Source: Salinibacter grassmerensis
GTDB taxonomy: Bacteria; Bacteroidota; Rhodothermia; Rhodothermales; Salinibacteraceae
Assembly (NCBI RefSeq): GCF_947077765.1
Contig: NZ_CAMTTF010000002.1
Location: 124,001 to 188,000 of the forward strand
Length of the DNA: 64,000 nt
Direction of reading: 5' to 3'
This document shows positions 18,403 through 27,285 of the stretch, one piece after another; position 1 is the first letter of the stretch, and each line of letters begins with the position of its first letter. Both the position numbers and the translations under genes were made by a program. The notes under the pieces were generated by a model. It made no database searches. It saw nothing but the letters and a program-made list of their open reading frames with translations, and had not been told where the DNA came from.

Positions 18403-18605
18403 CGGGTGACTCGTAATCGTGATGCTTGAAGAAGGCGATATTCGTTTTTGAGAGATTGGATGATTCGCGAACGAAGGCTATCATGGCTTTGCGATTTGAA
18501 AAGAAAATAAACAGGAAAGAAAAGGCGTTTCCGGGCTCCCTCGCATCCGTGCACGGGACGTAGAGCACAACCGATGGCATTGTACTCAAAGATTCCGTAT
18601 CGGAA

Positions 18606-19328
18606 ATGGATCTAAAAACCGATTCCCTCACCAAGCGCTACGACGACTTCGAGCTGTCCATCCCCGATCTCACGATCGAGCCGGGGACGACGCTGGGACT
18701 GGTCGGCAACAACGGCGCGGGCAAAACGACCTTCCTCCGCCTCGTCCTCGACCTGATCCGCGCCGACGATGGGCAGGTCCGCCTCGGCGGCGACGTAGTG
18801 GCCGATACGTTCGACTGGAAGACGTGCACGGGCTCCTACCTCGGCCCCTCGTTCCTCATCGACTTCCTGACGCCGGACGAGTACTGGCACTTCGTGGGGC
18901 AGACCTACGACCTCGACGAGGCGACAATCGATGAACGGCTGTCCCGCTTCGAGGACTTCTACGTCGACGAGCCGGTCGGGGAGACGACGAAGTACATCCG
19001 CGACCTCTCCACGGGCAACAAAAACAAGGCGGGCCTCGTCGCGGCCCTCCTGCCGGAGCCGGACCTGTTGATCTTCGACGAGCCGTTCGCGAGCCTCGAT
19101 CCCCGCTCGCAGATCCAGCTCAAGGAGCTTCTGCAAGAGCGACAGGACGACGCGACGATGCTTATTTCCAGCCACGACCTCGGCCACGTGACCGACGTGA
19201 GCGACCGGATCGCCCTCCTGGAGGCGGGCCAGATCGTGCGCGACGAGCCGACCGATCCGGACACGCTGGAGGACCTGACGACCTACTTTGCGGAGGCGAT
19301 TCGCCCGAAGGAGCAAGAACCGGCGTAG
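18606..19328 (+). CDS. ABC transporter ATP-binding protein of the DUF5687 cluster
   Basis: 240 aa nucleotide-binding subunit. Walker A is GNNGAGKT (34-41), Walker B LLIFDEP (154-160), and the switch His lies in ISSHDLGH. The signature motif is LSTGNKNK (134-141) in place of LSGGQ, a variant seen in some gliding/antibiotic-type exporter ATPases. It is the only ATPase in the cluster and starts 17 bases upstream of permease 3, so translation is probably coupled. The 203-base AT-richer gap before it likely contains its own promoter. It would energise the DUF5687 permeases; the exported substrate is unknown. Confidence 0.92.
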   Translation: MDLKTDSLTKRYDDFELSIPDLTIEPGTTLGLVGNNGAGKTTFLRLVLDLIRADDGQVRLGGDVVADTFDWKTCTGSYLGPSFLIDFLTPDEYWHFVGQTYDLDEATIDERLSRFEDFYVDEPVGETTKYIRDLSTGNKNKAGLVAALLPEPDLLIFDEPFASLDPRSQIQLKELLQERQDDATMLISSHDLGHVTDVSDRIALLEAGQIVRDEPTDPDTLEDLTTYFAEAIRPKEQEPA

Positions 19329-19345
19329 CATAAGACGCACGTGCC

Positions 19346-20833
19346 ATGACGCTTCTCGATGTGCTGCGCCACCGGTGGACGCGGTGGCGGCGCTCAACGA
19401 CCCTGGGCCGCAGTCTCCTGACGACGGTCCTCGTTGTGCTGGCCGGGGTACACGTCGGGGGCTGGGCTGTGGCTCTCGGGTGGTTCTATCCGGACATCGT
19501 GGCGGAGGTATTTCCAGGCCGAGACCCGCTCCGTCTCCTAAACGAACACCTGTTGAGTGGGATGGCCGGTCTCGTTGGCGCTCGGTTCGTCCTACAACGG
19601 TTCGACGCGGGGGCGTGGCGTTCTCTGCTCTGCCTGCCGGTGCGTCGGGCAACGCTGGCACGTGCCATCCAGGTCACGTCGGCGATCAGCCTTCTTACCC
19701 TGGTTCCCCTCCTCGGCCTCGCGGCGCTCGCCGCGCGCACTGTCGCCTCGGGCACCTCTCCCCTCGGGGTGGCCCTCTGGACCGCCGCCGCGCTGCTAGC
19801 GGTGGGGATGACGCACTTTGCATGCGTGTGGCTCCGCGTGGCGTGGATCCGTCGGAGGTGGTCCGGGTTTCTCGGTGCGAGTGCCGTGGTCCTCGGACTG
19901 GTTGGGGGCGATTTTCTTGGGGCAACGGTGATCCAGGAGGCGTCGGCGTGGCTTTTTGGCGGGCCGTTGCGTGGAAGCATAGGGGCGCTCCTGGTGCTCG
20001 CCGTCGGGACGGTTACCTTGGCCGTCGTCTCCACGGCGGCCCTGCGCCGGTACACGTACGAGAGCGTAGGCGGGCCGGACCGTACCGACCGGCGCCGTCG
20101 CTTTTCGGTCGACATTGAAGGTCGAGAAGGGCTTTCGTCGCTCGTGTTCTTGGAAGGCGCTCTCATCTTCCGGAATCGCGGACCCCGCGAGCAACTTCTC
20201 ATTGGGAGCGGCACACTTGCGTTCTTTGTCTACCTGATCGTGCGGGACGCTCTTTCCGTATTCTCGGTTGGGATGGCTCCGTTCCTGATCGGCCTGCTAT
20301 TGTCGGTCGCGTACGGCCAGTTTGCGTTCGCCTGGCACGGAAAGCACTTCGATGGCCTGCTGGTGCGCGTGTCGCCGGGACGGCTCGTTCGGGGGACGCT
20401 CGTCGTGCTCACGGGACTCGCCGCGGGGCCGCTCATTCTCGCGATGCCGGTGGTGGCGTGGGCGGATCCGTTTCTCGCAGCACCGATGGCCGCCTTTGCG
20501 CTCTATCACGCGGGGATCACCGTCCCTACGATAGTGGGGACCGGCATTCTCTGGAATCGGAACTGGGTGAACCCGGAGCAAAGCCGATTTACGTTTTCGG
20601 GCGGTCCCATACGAGGAATGGTGCTCATGGCGCTGCTCAGCGTGCCGCCGGTCTTGCTGGGCCTTGGAGGCATTCCAGTCCTGCTTTCAGGCGTGGCCGT
20701 CCTCGGGGGGCTGGGCCTCGGCACCGTCTCGCTGTGGCGGCCCCGGCTGGAAGCGATGCTCCGGCGTCGCCGCCATGCGATGCTGCGGGGCTTTCGGGGC
20801 GGATGGCTCTCTCCGCACGAGTGGCACTGGTAG
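19346..20833 (+). CDS. DUF5687-like ABC permease, paralogue 3
   Basis: 495 aa. The start MTLLDVLRHRWTRWRR, then GWFYPDIVAEVFPGRDPLRLLNE (about 48-70 in part) and the GQFAFAWHGKHFDGLL motif (about 315-330) match the DUF5687 consensus best of the five, together with paralogue 5. About twelve membrane helices with a charged central loop (around 240-262). It lies immediately after the ATPase gene (17-base gap), so this is the most likely primary partner of that ATPase. The C-terminus has the RRRRHAMLRGFRGG tail. Confidence 0.88.
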   Translation: MTLLDVLRHRWTRWRRSTTLGRSLLTTVLVVLAGVHVGGWAVALGWFYPDIVAEVFPGRDPLRLLNEHLLSGMAGLVGARFVLQRFDAGAWRSLLCLPVRRATLARAIQVTSAISLLTLVPLLGLAALAARTVASGTSPLGVALWTAAALLAVGMTHFACVWLRVAWIRRRWSGFLGASAVVLGLVGGDFLGATVIQEASAWLFGGPLRGSIGALLVLAVGTVTLAVVSTAALRRYTYESVGGPDRTDRRRRFSVDIEGREGLSSLVFLEGALIFRNRGPREQLLIGSGTLAFFVYLIVRDALSVFSVGMAPFLIGLLLSVAYGQFAFAWHGKHFDGLLVRVSPGRLVRGTLVVLTGLAAGPLILAMPVVAWADPFLAAPMAAFALYHAGITVPTIVGTGILWNRNWVNPEQSRFTFSGGPIRGMVLMALLSVPPVLLGLGGIPVLLSGVAVLGGLGLGTVSLWRPRLEAMLRRRRHAMLRGFRGGWLSPHEWHW

Positions 20834-20893
20834 AGGGGAGGGAGGAGGAAGAAAACCAATCTTCGGTCGATTCCGCCGATCGTTTCGACTCCA

Positions 20894-22402
20894 ATGCGCG
20901 CACTTCAGATTCTACTCCGCCACCGCGTCACGAGCTGGCGCCGAAACCCATCGTGGGGCACCGGCACGGTGGCGGGGCAACTTGTGCTGCTGGGCCTGCT
21001 CCTCGTGTTGCTGTTCCCGCTTGGACTTCTGAGCTACGTGTTGGGTGACGTGCTCCGCGAGGTGGTTCCTACGGCCGATCCCCTCGCGCTCATCAATGAG
21101 GGAATGCTGTATCTGGTGCCGGTGCTCCTGGTGAGCCGCTTCCTCCTGCAATCGCCGCCGTCGGAGCGCGTGGCGCTGTACGTCACGCTCCCCATCCCGA
21201 CGACCGGACTCCTCAACGGGCAGACGCTGCTGTCGCTGCTGTCCCTCCATTCGTTGTTTGCCATGGTGCTGGTCGTACCAGTGTGGGCAGCGGAGATTGT
21301 GACGGCGTGGACGCCGCTCGGGGCCGCCGCGTGGCTTCTCATCGCGCTCTTATCAACCGTCGTACTGGCGAGCCACGGCGCGAACCTCCTGCACCTGCTG
21401 CTGGGGCGGCGGCCATGGGGGGTTGCCGGCGCACTGGCCGGGGTCACGCTGGCGTTCGTGGCCGATGCGGTTCTGGGGCCTGACCTCTTCCGCGGTCTCT
21501 CCCGTGTCGTGTTTGGCCGACCGGGCATTGGGCTGGTCGCAGCGGTCGGCGTCGTGGGCGCCACGCACGCCGCGCTGCTGCGGGTGATGCGGGAGCGGTT
21601 AGAGGTGGACCGGCGGACGGTGTCCCGGATCGGCGAGCCGTCTCGGTGGGGGACGCCGGTCTACCGATGGATCGAGCAGGCGCTGCCGGCGGGGCCCCTC
21701 GTGGCGCTGGAGCTGCGGCAGGTTGTGCGGACGCGGCGGCTGCGAGGTGCCACTGCGACGATACTCGGGCTGATGGTCTTCTTCTACGGATGGGCCGGCG
21801 TGCAACTCGTCATGGAAGGGACGGTCGAGTCAAATGTGCTTATGAACGTTGTGCTCTGGGGGATTGGTGGTCCTTTCTTTGCAACTGGGTATGCCATCTA
21901 CGGAATCTCAGCCGGACACATCGATGGGTTGTTTGCACGTCCGACCTCCCTCTCGCACATCGCGACCTCGAAGCTCGCGCTGCTTTGGGCCGGTCTCGTT
22001 CCCGCCACACTGCTTCTCCCGACGTTATTTCCCTGGGTCCCGCTCCGGTACGCGATGCTCCTGGGAGGCTGCGCGTTTTACTGGTGGGGGGTAATGGTTC
22101 CCAGTACCGTCTACTTAGGCCCGCGCTTCCGGACCCCTGTCGACATGTCGGCTTCGCACTTCTCGATGAATCCGTCGGGATCTATGAGGGGATTGGTGCT
22201 TGTCCCTCCTCTTCTCGTCCTCCTTGCTGCACCGATTCTTGCAGCGACAACGAGCGCCTGGTGGATCGTCGGAGGGAGCCTGTGTGCGATCGGGCTCGTC
22301 GGGCTTGGGCTGGTCGCCTGGTGGCGGGGGCCATTCGCCCGGCAGCTCGATCGTCACAAGCATGGAATGCTGGAGGGATTTCGGGAGAATGAGCCAATCT
22401 GA
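20894..22402 (+). CDS. DUF5687-like ABC permease, paralogue 4
   Basis: 502 aa, starting MRALQILLRHRVTSWRR. The family block appears as LREVVPTADPLALINEGML (about 50-70); the YVTLPIPTTGLLNGQ segment replaces the YLHLPLRR segment of its relatives, and the central motif is GISAGHIDGLFARP, without the Trp of the other copies. About twelve hydrophobic helices. It follows paralogue 3 by 60 bases and precedes paralogue 5 by 59 bases in the same direction, consistent with one transcript. It ends RHKHGMLEGFRE. Confidence 0.85.
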   Translation: MRALQILLRHRVTSWRRNPSWGTGTVAGQLVLLGLLLVLLFPLGLLSYVLGDVLREVVPTADPLALINEGMLYLVPVLLVSRFLLQSPPSERVALYVTLPIPTTGLLNGQTLLSLLSLHSLFAMVLVVPVWAAEIVTAWTPLGAAAWLLIALLSTVVLASHGANLLHLLLGRRPWGVAGALAGVTLAFVADAVLGPDLFRGLSRVVFGRPGIGLVAAVGVVGATHAALLRVMRERLEVDRRTVSRIGEPSRWGTPVYRWIEQALPAGPLVALELRQVVRTRRLRGATATILGLMVFFYGWAGVQLVMEGTVESNVLMNVVLWGIGGPFFATGYAIYGISAGHIDGLFARPTSLSHIATSKLALLWAGLVPATLLLPTLFPWVPLRYAMLLGGCAFYWWGVMVPSTVYLGPRFRTPVDMSASHFSMNPSGSMRGLVLVPPLLVLLAAPILAATTSAWWIVGGSLCAIGLVGLGLVAWWRGPFARQLDRHKHGMLEGFRENEPI

Positions 22403-22461
22403 CACGGGAACGGAAACGAAGAGATGTGTATCGACGCTTCACGCTACAGAGCTGAATCACC

Positions 22462-23961
22462 ATGACGCTGTTTGATATCCTCCGCCATCAGTGGCGCCGC
22501 TGGGTTCGCGCGCCGACCTTTGGGCGCAGCCTGATTGGGAGCCTGCTCCTTGTGCTTGCGGCGGCGTACTTCGGACTTCTCTTCGGGGCACTGGGCTGGT
22601 TCTATCCGCAAATGGTGGCGGAGGTGGCGCCGGGGCAGGAGCCGCTCCGGCTGCTCAACGAATTTCTGCTGTACGGCGCGGTGGGGCTCCTCCCGATGCG
22701 CTTCTTCCTCCAGCGCTCGGCGGGAAGCGACGTGCGGCCGTACTTGCATCTGCCCCTCCGACGCTCCCAGGTCGTTCGTGTCCTGCAGGTGGTGTCGTCC
22801 CTCAGCCTGCTCAACCTGCTGCCGGTCGTCGTCCTCGCGGCACTGTGGGGGAGCACGGTGCTGCCGGGGGCGTCCCCGCTGGGCGCAGCGCTCTGGGCCG
22901 CCGGGGCGCTCCTGGTGGTGGCGCTCACCCAGTTTGCAAACAGTCTCCTTCGCGTGGCCTGGGACCGGAACGCCGGGCTCGTGCTTGGCGCCGCGGGGGT
23001 TCTTGCGGTCGGCGTAGCGGGCGGTTTTTGGACCGGGGGCGGCCTGCTCCGACCCGCGTCCATGTGGCTCTTTGGTGGACTGGCAGCGGGTCATATCCTG
23101 CCCCTTCTGATGCTGATTGGGGGTGCAACCGGAATGGCCGTGGCGGCCCATCGGGCGCTCCGCGGTCGCCTCTACAGCGTGCTGGGGGAGACGGGACGGA
23201 CACGCACGCACGTCGGGGCGATCCTTCAGGGGGAAGGCCGAGGATGGGGGCGCGTGGGGTCCCTGGCGCTGCTGGACCTGAAGCTCATTCTCCGCAATAA
23301 GCGTCCCCGGCAAATGATGCTTCTGGCGCTCCTGCTCCTCAGCATCTTTGTGTTCAACCTAGTGCTCATTGAAGAGACAGGAGGAGCGCTTGAAGGAATG
23401 AATCGTGCCATCTTTGGGTGCGTGCTGACCAGCATGATGGGGGTACAGTATGGCCAATTTGGACACGCCTGGCACGGTCGTCACTACGACCACCTTTTGC
23501 TCCGCACCCGCTCTCCTCGTGTGCTCGTCCGCACTCAGACGATCATCCTCACCGGGCTCTGCGCGGCCTCGTTTCTCGTCGTGTTGCCGGTTATTGCGCT
23601 CGTGAGACCATCGCTGGTCATTCCCCTGTGCGCGTTTCTGATCTACAACGTGGGCGTCACCGTCCCCGTCATGATCGGAGTAGGGGCATGGCGACGCAAG
23701 GCCATGACGCTCCAAGAGGGCGCCATGCTCAACTATCAGGGAACGTCCTCCGGAACGTTTGCTTCCGGGGTCGGCGTGGGGGCTTTGCTGATAGGCATCC
23801 CAGTTGGGCTTGTACTTGTCACCAGCCTCCAGACGACCCTCATTGTCGTTGCCGGCCTCGGTCTGCTCGGCGCCGGGGCGGCCCCTCTCTGGACACGGGG
23901 ACTCGGCGCTTTCCTGTGGCAACAGCGCCACGCCATGGCGGCTGGCTTCCGGGAGGAGTAG
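22462..23961 (+). CDS. DUF5687-like ABC permease, paralogue 5
   Basis: 499 aa, starting MTLFDILRHQWRRWVR. It is clearly close to paralogue 3: GWFYPQMVAEVAPGQEPLRL, DVRPYLHLPLRRSQVVR and GQFGHAWHGRHYDHLL occupy the same positions. This suggests that the two arose from a recent duplication with paralogue 4 lying between them. About twelve membrane helices. The C-terminal QQRHAMAAGFREE tail is the cluster's common ending. Last permease of the run; a CHY zinc-finger gene follows after 48 bases. Confidence 0.88.
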   Translation: MTLFDILRHQWRRWVRAPTFGRSLIGSLLLVLAAAYFGLLFGALGWFYPQMVAEVAPGQEPLRLLNEFLLYGAVGLLPMRFFLQRSAGSDVRPYLHLPLRRSQVVRVLQVVSSLSLLNLLPVVVLAALWGSTVLPGASPLGAALWAAGALLVVALTQFANSLLRVAWDRNAGLVLGAAGVLAVGVAGGFWTGGGLLRPASMWLFGGLAAGHILPLLMLIGGATGMAVAAHRALRGRLYSVLGETGRTRTHVGAILQGEGRGWGRVGSLALLDLKLILRNKRPRQMMLLALLLLSIFVFNLVLIEETGGALEGMNRAIFGCVLTSMMGVQYGQFGHAWHGRHYDHLLLRTRSPRVLVRTQTIILTGLCAASFLVVLPVIALVRPSLVIPLCAFLIYNVGVTVPVMIGVGAWRRKAMTLQEGAMLNYQGTSSGTFASGVGVGALLIGIPVGLVLVTSLQTTLIVVAGLGLLGAGAAPLWTRGLGAFLWQQRHAMAAGFREE

Positions 23962-24009
23962 GCAAAACGCGATTCGGCAGGCTTCTGCACCGTCTTTCCC
24001 CGCACGCGC

Positions 24010-24438
24010 ATGAACAGTGACGAGTCACAACCCGGGCGAAAAACATCCCGCAATAAATCGGGTGCGCGGCCGGGCTCGCATTCGACCGTTCGTGCGCCGG
24101 CCACGGACGACCGGTTTGAGGTGCCCGTCCGCGGGGTGGACGTGGGGGTGGAGACGCGCTGTGCCCACTACCATGGCCCCCAAGACGTCATCGCTATCCG
24201 CTTCGTGTGTTGTGGCGTCTTCTACCCGTGCCATGCCTGCCACGAGGAGACGGCGGGCCACCCTCCCGAGCGGTGGCCCCGCGATCAGTTCGACGCGTCG
24301 GCCGTCCTGTGCGGGCAATGCAAGACGACGCTGACGATCGAGCAGTACCTGAAGGCGGAGCACACGTGCCCGGCGTGCGGCGCGGCGTTCAATCCGGGCT
24401 GCGAGCGCCACCACGACCGCTACTTTTGTGTCGACTGA
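24010..24438 (+). CDS. CHY zinc-finger protein
   Basis: 142 aa. After a basic N-terminus of about 35 residues comes the CHY zinc-finger region: CAHYHGPQDVIAIRFVCC, then FYPCHACHEE with a downstream GHPP, then CGQCKTTLT and CPACGAAFNPGC with a final HHDRYFC. The many Cys/His pairs bind several zinc ions. In eukaryotes CHY domains occur in RING ligases and the Hot13 protein; in bacteria the function is not known to me. Its 48-base distance from the last permease gene allows co-transcription. It converges with the osmoprotectant transporter operon, with only 11 bases between stops. Confidence 0.88.
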   Translation: MNSDESQPGRKTSRNKSGARPGSHSTVRAPATDDRFEVPVRGVDVGVETRCAHYHGPQDVIAIRFVCCGVFYPCHACHEETAGHPPERWPRDQFDASAVLCGQCKTTLTIEQYLKAEHTCPACGAAFNPGCERHHDRYFCVD

Positions 24439-24449
24439 GCCGCGAGGCG

Positions 24450-25985
24450 TCACGACTGCATCGACCGCGGCAGCAGGCCGCGCTCCAGCCCCTCCAGTAG
24501 CGCCAGCGCGAGGATCGTAAGCACCGCCGCCGGGACGGTGCCCTCCAGAATGAGGCCCAGGTTGGCCCGCCGGATGCCGGTGAGGATGGGCTGGCCGTAG
24601 CCGCCCGCCCCGATGAGCGCCCCGAGCGTGGCCGCCCCGATGTTGATGATGACGGCGATCTTGATGCCGGCCAGGATGGACCGGCCCGCCAGCGGCAGCT
24701 CCACCCGCCACAGCTTCGCCGCGCTCGACAGCCCCAGCGCGTCGGCCGACTCCCGCAGCGGCCCCGAAATGTCCTTCAGGCCCGTGTACGTGGTCCACAC
24801 GATCGGGAGGAGGCTGTAGAGGGTGAGGGCCGTCACGGCGGGCACGCGTCCCAGGCCGAGTGGCGGCACCATCATGGCCAGCAGGGCGAGCGCCGGGATC
24901 GTGTAGATGACGCCCACGACGATCAGGACGCCCGGGCCGAGGATCCGGCGCTTCGCGGCCACGACGCCCAGCGGGACGCCGAACAGGATCGCGAGGCCGA
25001 GCGAGAGACCGACGAGCACGAGGTGGTCGGCCGTGTACCGGCCCAGGCGCTCGGTCCGCGTGTCGGTCTCGGCCGTGGCGTTGAGGTCGAGCGACTGATT
25101 GAGGAAGTCGGCCGCCACGGTTGCCTCGTTCGTCTGGTCGATGTTGGAGCGGGCGTTGAGCCGCTGCATCGTGTCGGCCGGGATTTGATCGGTGAGGCGC
25201 TTGAGGGCCGCAATGGCGGCGGGCGCCCGCGTCGCAAGGTCGCGCCGGTAGAGGAAAATGGCCTCGTAGGCGGGGAAGTGGTCCTTGTTGTCCTCCAAAA
25301 CGCGGAGGTCGTACTGCTCGATCTTCGCGTCGGTCGAGTAGAGGTCGATCACGTCGATCTCCCCGTTGGCAAGGCCGCGGTAGGCGATGTCGTGGTCCAG
25401 CCCCCGCGCCGACTGCGGCAGATCGTAGGCCCGTCGCAGGGACGGCCAGCCGTCGGACCGGTCCATAAACTCGTTCGTGAAGCCAAGCCGAAGGTCGGGG
25501 TGGTCCTGCAAGTCGGCGATTGTCTCGATGCCGAGCGCCTCGGCCCGGTCGGCCCGCATGCCGAGGGCGTAGGTGTTGTTGAAGCCGAGCGGAGCGGTCA
25601 TGGCGATGCCGTAGCGGGCCAGTGTGTCGGCCAGGGCGCCCGGGGCAACGTCCACGTCGGCCAGCAACTCCTGGCGGAGCGTCCCGGTATACTCAGGATA
25701 CGCGTCGATGTCGCCACGCCGGAGGGCCTCCCACAGAAAGCGCGAACCGCCCAGTTCCTCGCGGTGCGTGGCGGTCAGCCCCTCGGCCCGAATCAGGTGC
25801 GTGCCCATCCACCCCAGGATGACGTTCTCGGTGAACTTCTTGGAGCCGAGGGCGAGGGTAGAGTCGGTCGCCTGTCCCTGGGCCGGAGCCACGACGAGAG
25901 ACAGAACGACAAGGACAGAGAGGACGGCGGTGAGGGGAGAGGGTCGGGCGATGGGACTCGCGGTTCGGGGCATGGGGGCGTGCAT
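24450..25985 (-). CDS. Osmoprotectant-type ABC transporter, substrate-binding/permease fusion
   Basis: 511 aa. A signal peptide (about 1-38, ending in APAQGQA) precedes an OpuAC/ProX-type substrate-binding domain (about 40-310) with GSKKFTENVILGWM, YPEYTGT, FNNTYALGMR, GLDHDIAYRGLANGE and VIDLYSTD. A permease domain (about 318-511) follows, with five or six helices and an EAA loop (ADALGLSSAAKLWRVELPLA). It would import glycine betaine, choline, carnitine or a related quaternary amine (ergothioneine is another family substrate). The order, binding domain first and permease second, is the reverse of the fusions I know (OpuABC, OpuFB, EgtU). It starts 3 bases after the stop of its ATPase gene. 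Confidence 0.9.
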   Translation of the reverse strand: MHAPMPRTASPIARPSPLTAVLSVLVVLSLVVAPAQGQATDSTLALGSKKFTENVILGWMGTHLIRAEGLTATHREELGGSRFLWEALRRGDIDAYPEYTGTLRQELLADVDVAPGALADTLARYGIAMTAPLGFNNTYALGMRADRAEALGIETIADLQDHPDLRLGFTNEFMDRSDGWPSLRRAYDLPQSARGLDHDIAYRGLANGEIDVIDLYSTDAKIEQYDLRVLEDNKDHFPAYEAIFLYRRDLATRAPAAIAALKRLTDQIPADTMQRLNARSNIDQTNEATVAADFLNQSLDLNATAETDTRTERLGRYTADHLVLVGLSLGLAILFGVPLGVVAAKRRILGPGVLIVVGVIYTIPALALLAMMVPPLGLGRVPAVTALTLYSLLPIVWTTYTGLKDISGPLRESADALGLSSAAKLWRVELPLAGRSILAGIKIAVIINIGAATLGALIGAGGYGQPILTGIRRANLGLILEGTVPAAVLTILALALLEGLERGLLPRSMQS

Positions 25986-25988
25986 TGC

Positions 25989-26744
25989 TTATTCGCGACC
26001 CTCGGTCCGCAAATGCTCCAACGGGGCGCGCTGGGCCTGGATGAAGTCCGTGACGAAGGGGGAGGCCGGGTCGTCGAGGAGTGTGGCCATGGCGCCGCTC
26101 TGTTCGATCTGACCCTGGCGGAGGAGTGCGATCTGGTCGCCGAAGAACGCCGCCTCGCCGATGTCGTGGGTGACGAAGACGACCGTCTTGCCGAGGCGCC
26201 GAAAGATGTCGCGCAGGTCGTCCTGCAGATCGGCCCGGATCATGGGGTCGAGGGCGCCGAGCGGCTCGTCGAGCAGGAGCACATCGGGGTCGAGCATGAG
26301 GGCGCGCATCAGGCTCACGCGCTGGCGCTGGCCGCCGGAGAGCTCCGTCGGGTACTGCGCGAGGCGGTCCGGGTCGAGCTGAACGAGCCGGGTCAATTCC
26401 TCGATGCGGGCGTCGATGCGATCCCGGGACCAGCCGAGGTGGTGGGCCATGAGAGCAGCGTTGGCCCGGCCCGTGAGGTGGGGGAAGAGGCCGCCCTCCT
26501 GAATCACGTAGCCCATGCGGCGGCGGAGGGACTTGGCGTTGGCCGGGGTGAGCCGGTCGCCCTCTACGGTGACCGTGCCTGTGTCCGGCGAGGTCAGACC
26601 CATCACGAGTCGGAGCAGGGTCGACTTGCCGCTGCCGGAAGGGCCGATGAGCAGGGTCGTCGCTTCGGACGCGGCGGTCAGGGTAATGTCCTGCACCGCG
26701 TAGGCATCGCCGTAGCGCTTCGTAACGCCGTCGAGTTGAATCAT
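25989..26744 (-). CDS. Osmoprotectant-type ABC transporter ATP-binding protein
   Basis: 251 aa, ProV/OpuA-like ATPase lacking the C-terminal CBS regulatory domains of ProV. Walker A is GPSGSGKST, the Q-loop lies in GYVIQEGGLFPHL, the signature is LSGGQRQR, Walker B is LLLDEPLGALD and the switch His is in VTHDIGEA. First gene of a two-gene operon with the fusion protein downstream (3-base gap). Together they form a complete importer, useful for osmotic adjustment by organic solutes even though Salinibacter relies largely on potassium, which is inferred from general knowledge of the genus. Confidence 0.93.
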   Translation of the reverse strand: MIQLDGVTKRYGDAYAVQDITLTAASEATTLLIGPSGSGKSTLLRLVMGLTSPDTGTVTVEGDRLTPANAKSLRRRMGYVIQEGGLFPHLTGRANAALMAHHLGWSRDRIDARIEELTRLVQLDPDRLAQYPTELSGGQRQRVSLMRALMLDPDVLLLDEPLGALDPMIRADLQDDLRDIFRRLGKTVVFVTHDIGEAAFFGDQIALLRQGQIEQSGAMATLLDDPASPFVTDFIQAQRAPLEHLRTEGRE

Positions 26745-26877
26745 CGAGCGTAGGACCCAGTGTCGGGAAGCAGGCTGTTCCCCGGACCGTTAATCGACCG
26801 TGAAAGTGAGGGACGGCCGGGATCTTCGACTACGGGCCGTTCGTGACTATCCGTCGAGAAAACAATGCCAGCACGAC

Positions 26878-26950
26878 GCCAACGTAGCTCAGCTGGTAGA
26901 GCAGTCCCCTCGTAAGGGACAGGTCACCGGTTCGAGTCCGGTCGTTGGCT
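26878..26950 (+). tRNA. tRNA-Thr (anticodon CGT)
   Basis: A complete cloverleaf can be drawn. The acceptor stem GCCAACG pairs with CGTTGGC, the D arm is GCTCAGCTGGTAGAGC, and the anticodon stem GTCCC/GGGAC carries loop CTCGTAA with anticodon CGT (reads ACG, Thr). The T arm is ACCGG-TTCGAGT-CCGGT. The discriminator base is T and CCA is not encoded. A terminator follows 28 bases later. Confidence 0.95.
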
Positions 26951-26978
26951 CCTCTCATTCTCCTCGAGCCTCCGCCGA

Positions 26979-27007
26979 AGCCCCGTTCTGTGTAACGGGG
27001 CTTTTTC
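26979..27007 (+). terminator. Rho-independent terminator of the tRNA gene
   Basis: Perfect 9-bp stem AGCCCCGTT/AACGGGGCT with a 6-base loop (CTGTGT), followed directly by a run of T. Classical intrinsic terminator just downstream of tRNA-Thr. Confidence 0.9.
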
Positions 27008-27033
27008 TATATTGGAGGCTCTCGGGAGGCAAC

Positions 27034-27255
27034 CTACGAATGGGTGCGAACCCACTGATCGCCCGCGTTTGTGCAGCGTACGTGGCGCCCCGACGCGTGT
27101 ACGAAATCGTGTCGGGCGAGGCGCCGCACGGCATCCTGCACCGCCCGTGGACCCACGCCCACCGCCCGGGCGAGGTCGTAAAGGTCGGCGGTGTCCTCGG
27201 ACTGAACGGCCTGGAGCACGTCGGCCTCGGTGTCAGAGAGGTCAGGGGACGACAT
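27034..27255 (-). CDS. Small winged-helix-like protein
   Basis: 73 aa. The sequence TEADVLQAVQ...DLYDLARAVGVGPRAVQDAVRRLARHDFV has the helix-turn-helix and second-helix pattern of a MarR/DtxR-like winged helix, ending in a short beta wing (HASGRHVRCT). It is far too short for a ligand-binding domain. It lies 30 bases downstream of the STAS-like gene in the same direction and is probably co-transcribed with it. Function unknown; DNA binding is an inference from the pattern. Confidence 0.65.
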   Translation of the reverse strand: MSSPDLSDTEADVLQAVQSEDTADLYDLARAVGVGPRAVQDAVRRLARHDFVHASGRHVRCTNAGDQWVRTHS

Positions 27256-27285
27256 CGGGGGCAGGTGAGGTCAGTCCAAAGGCCG

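Noticed and set aside
25023-26753. A 576-codon + strand frame opposite the osmoprotectant transporter genes
   Set aside because: Shadow of the two ABC genes on the minus strand; no motif in its translation.
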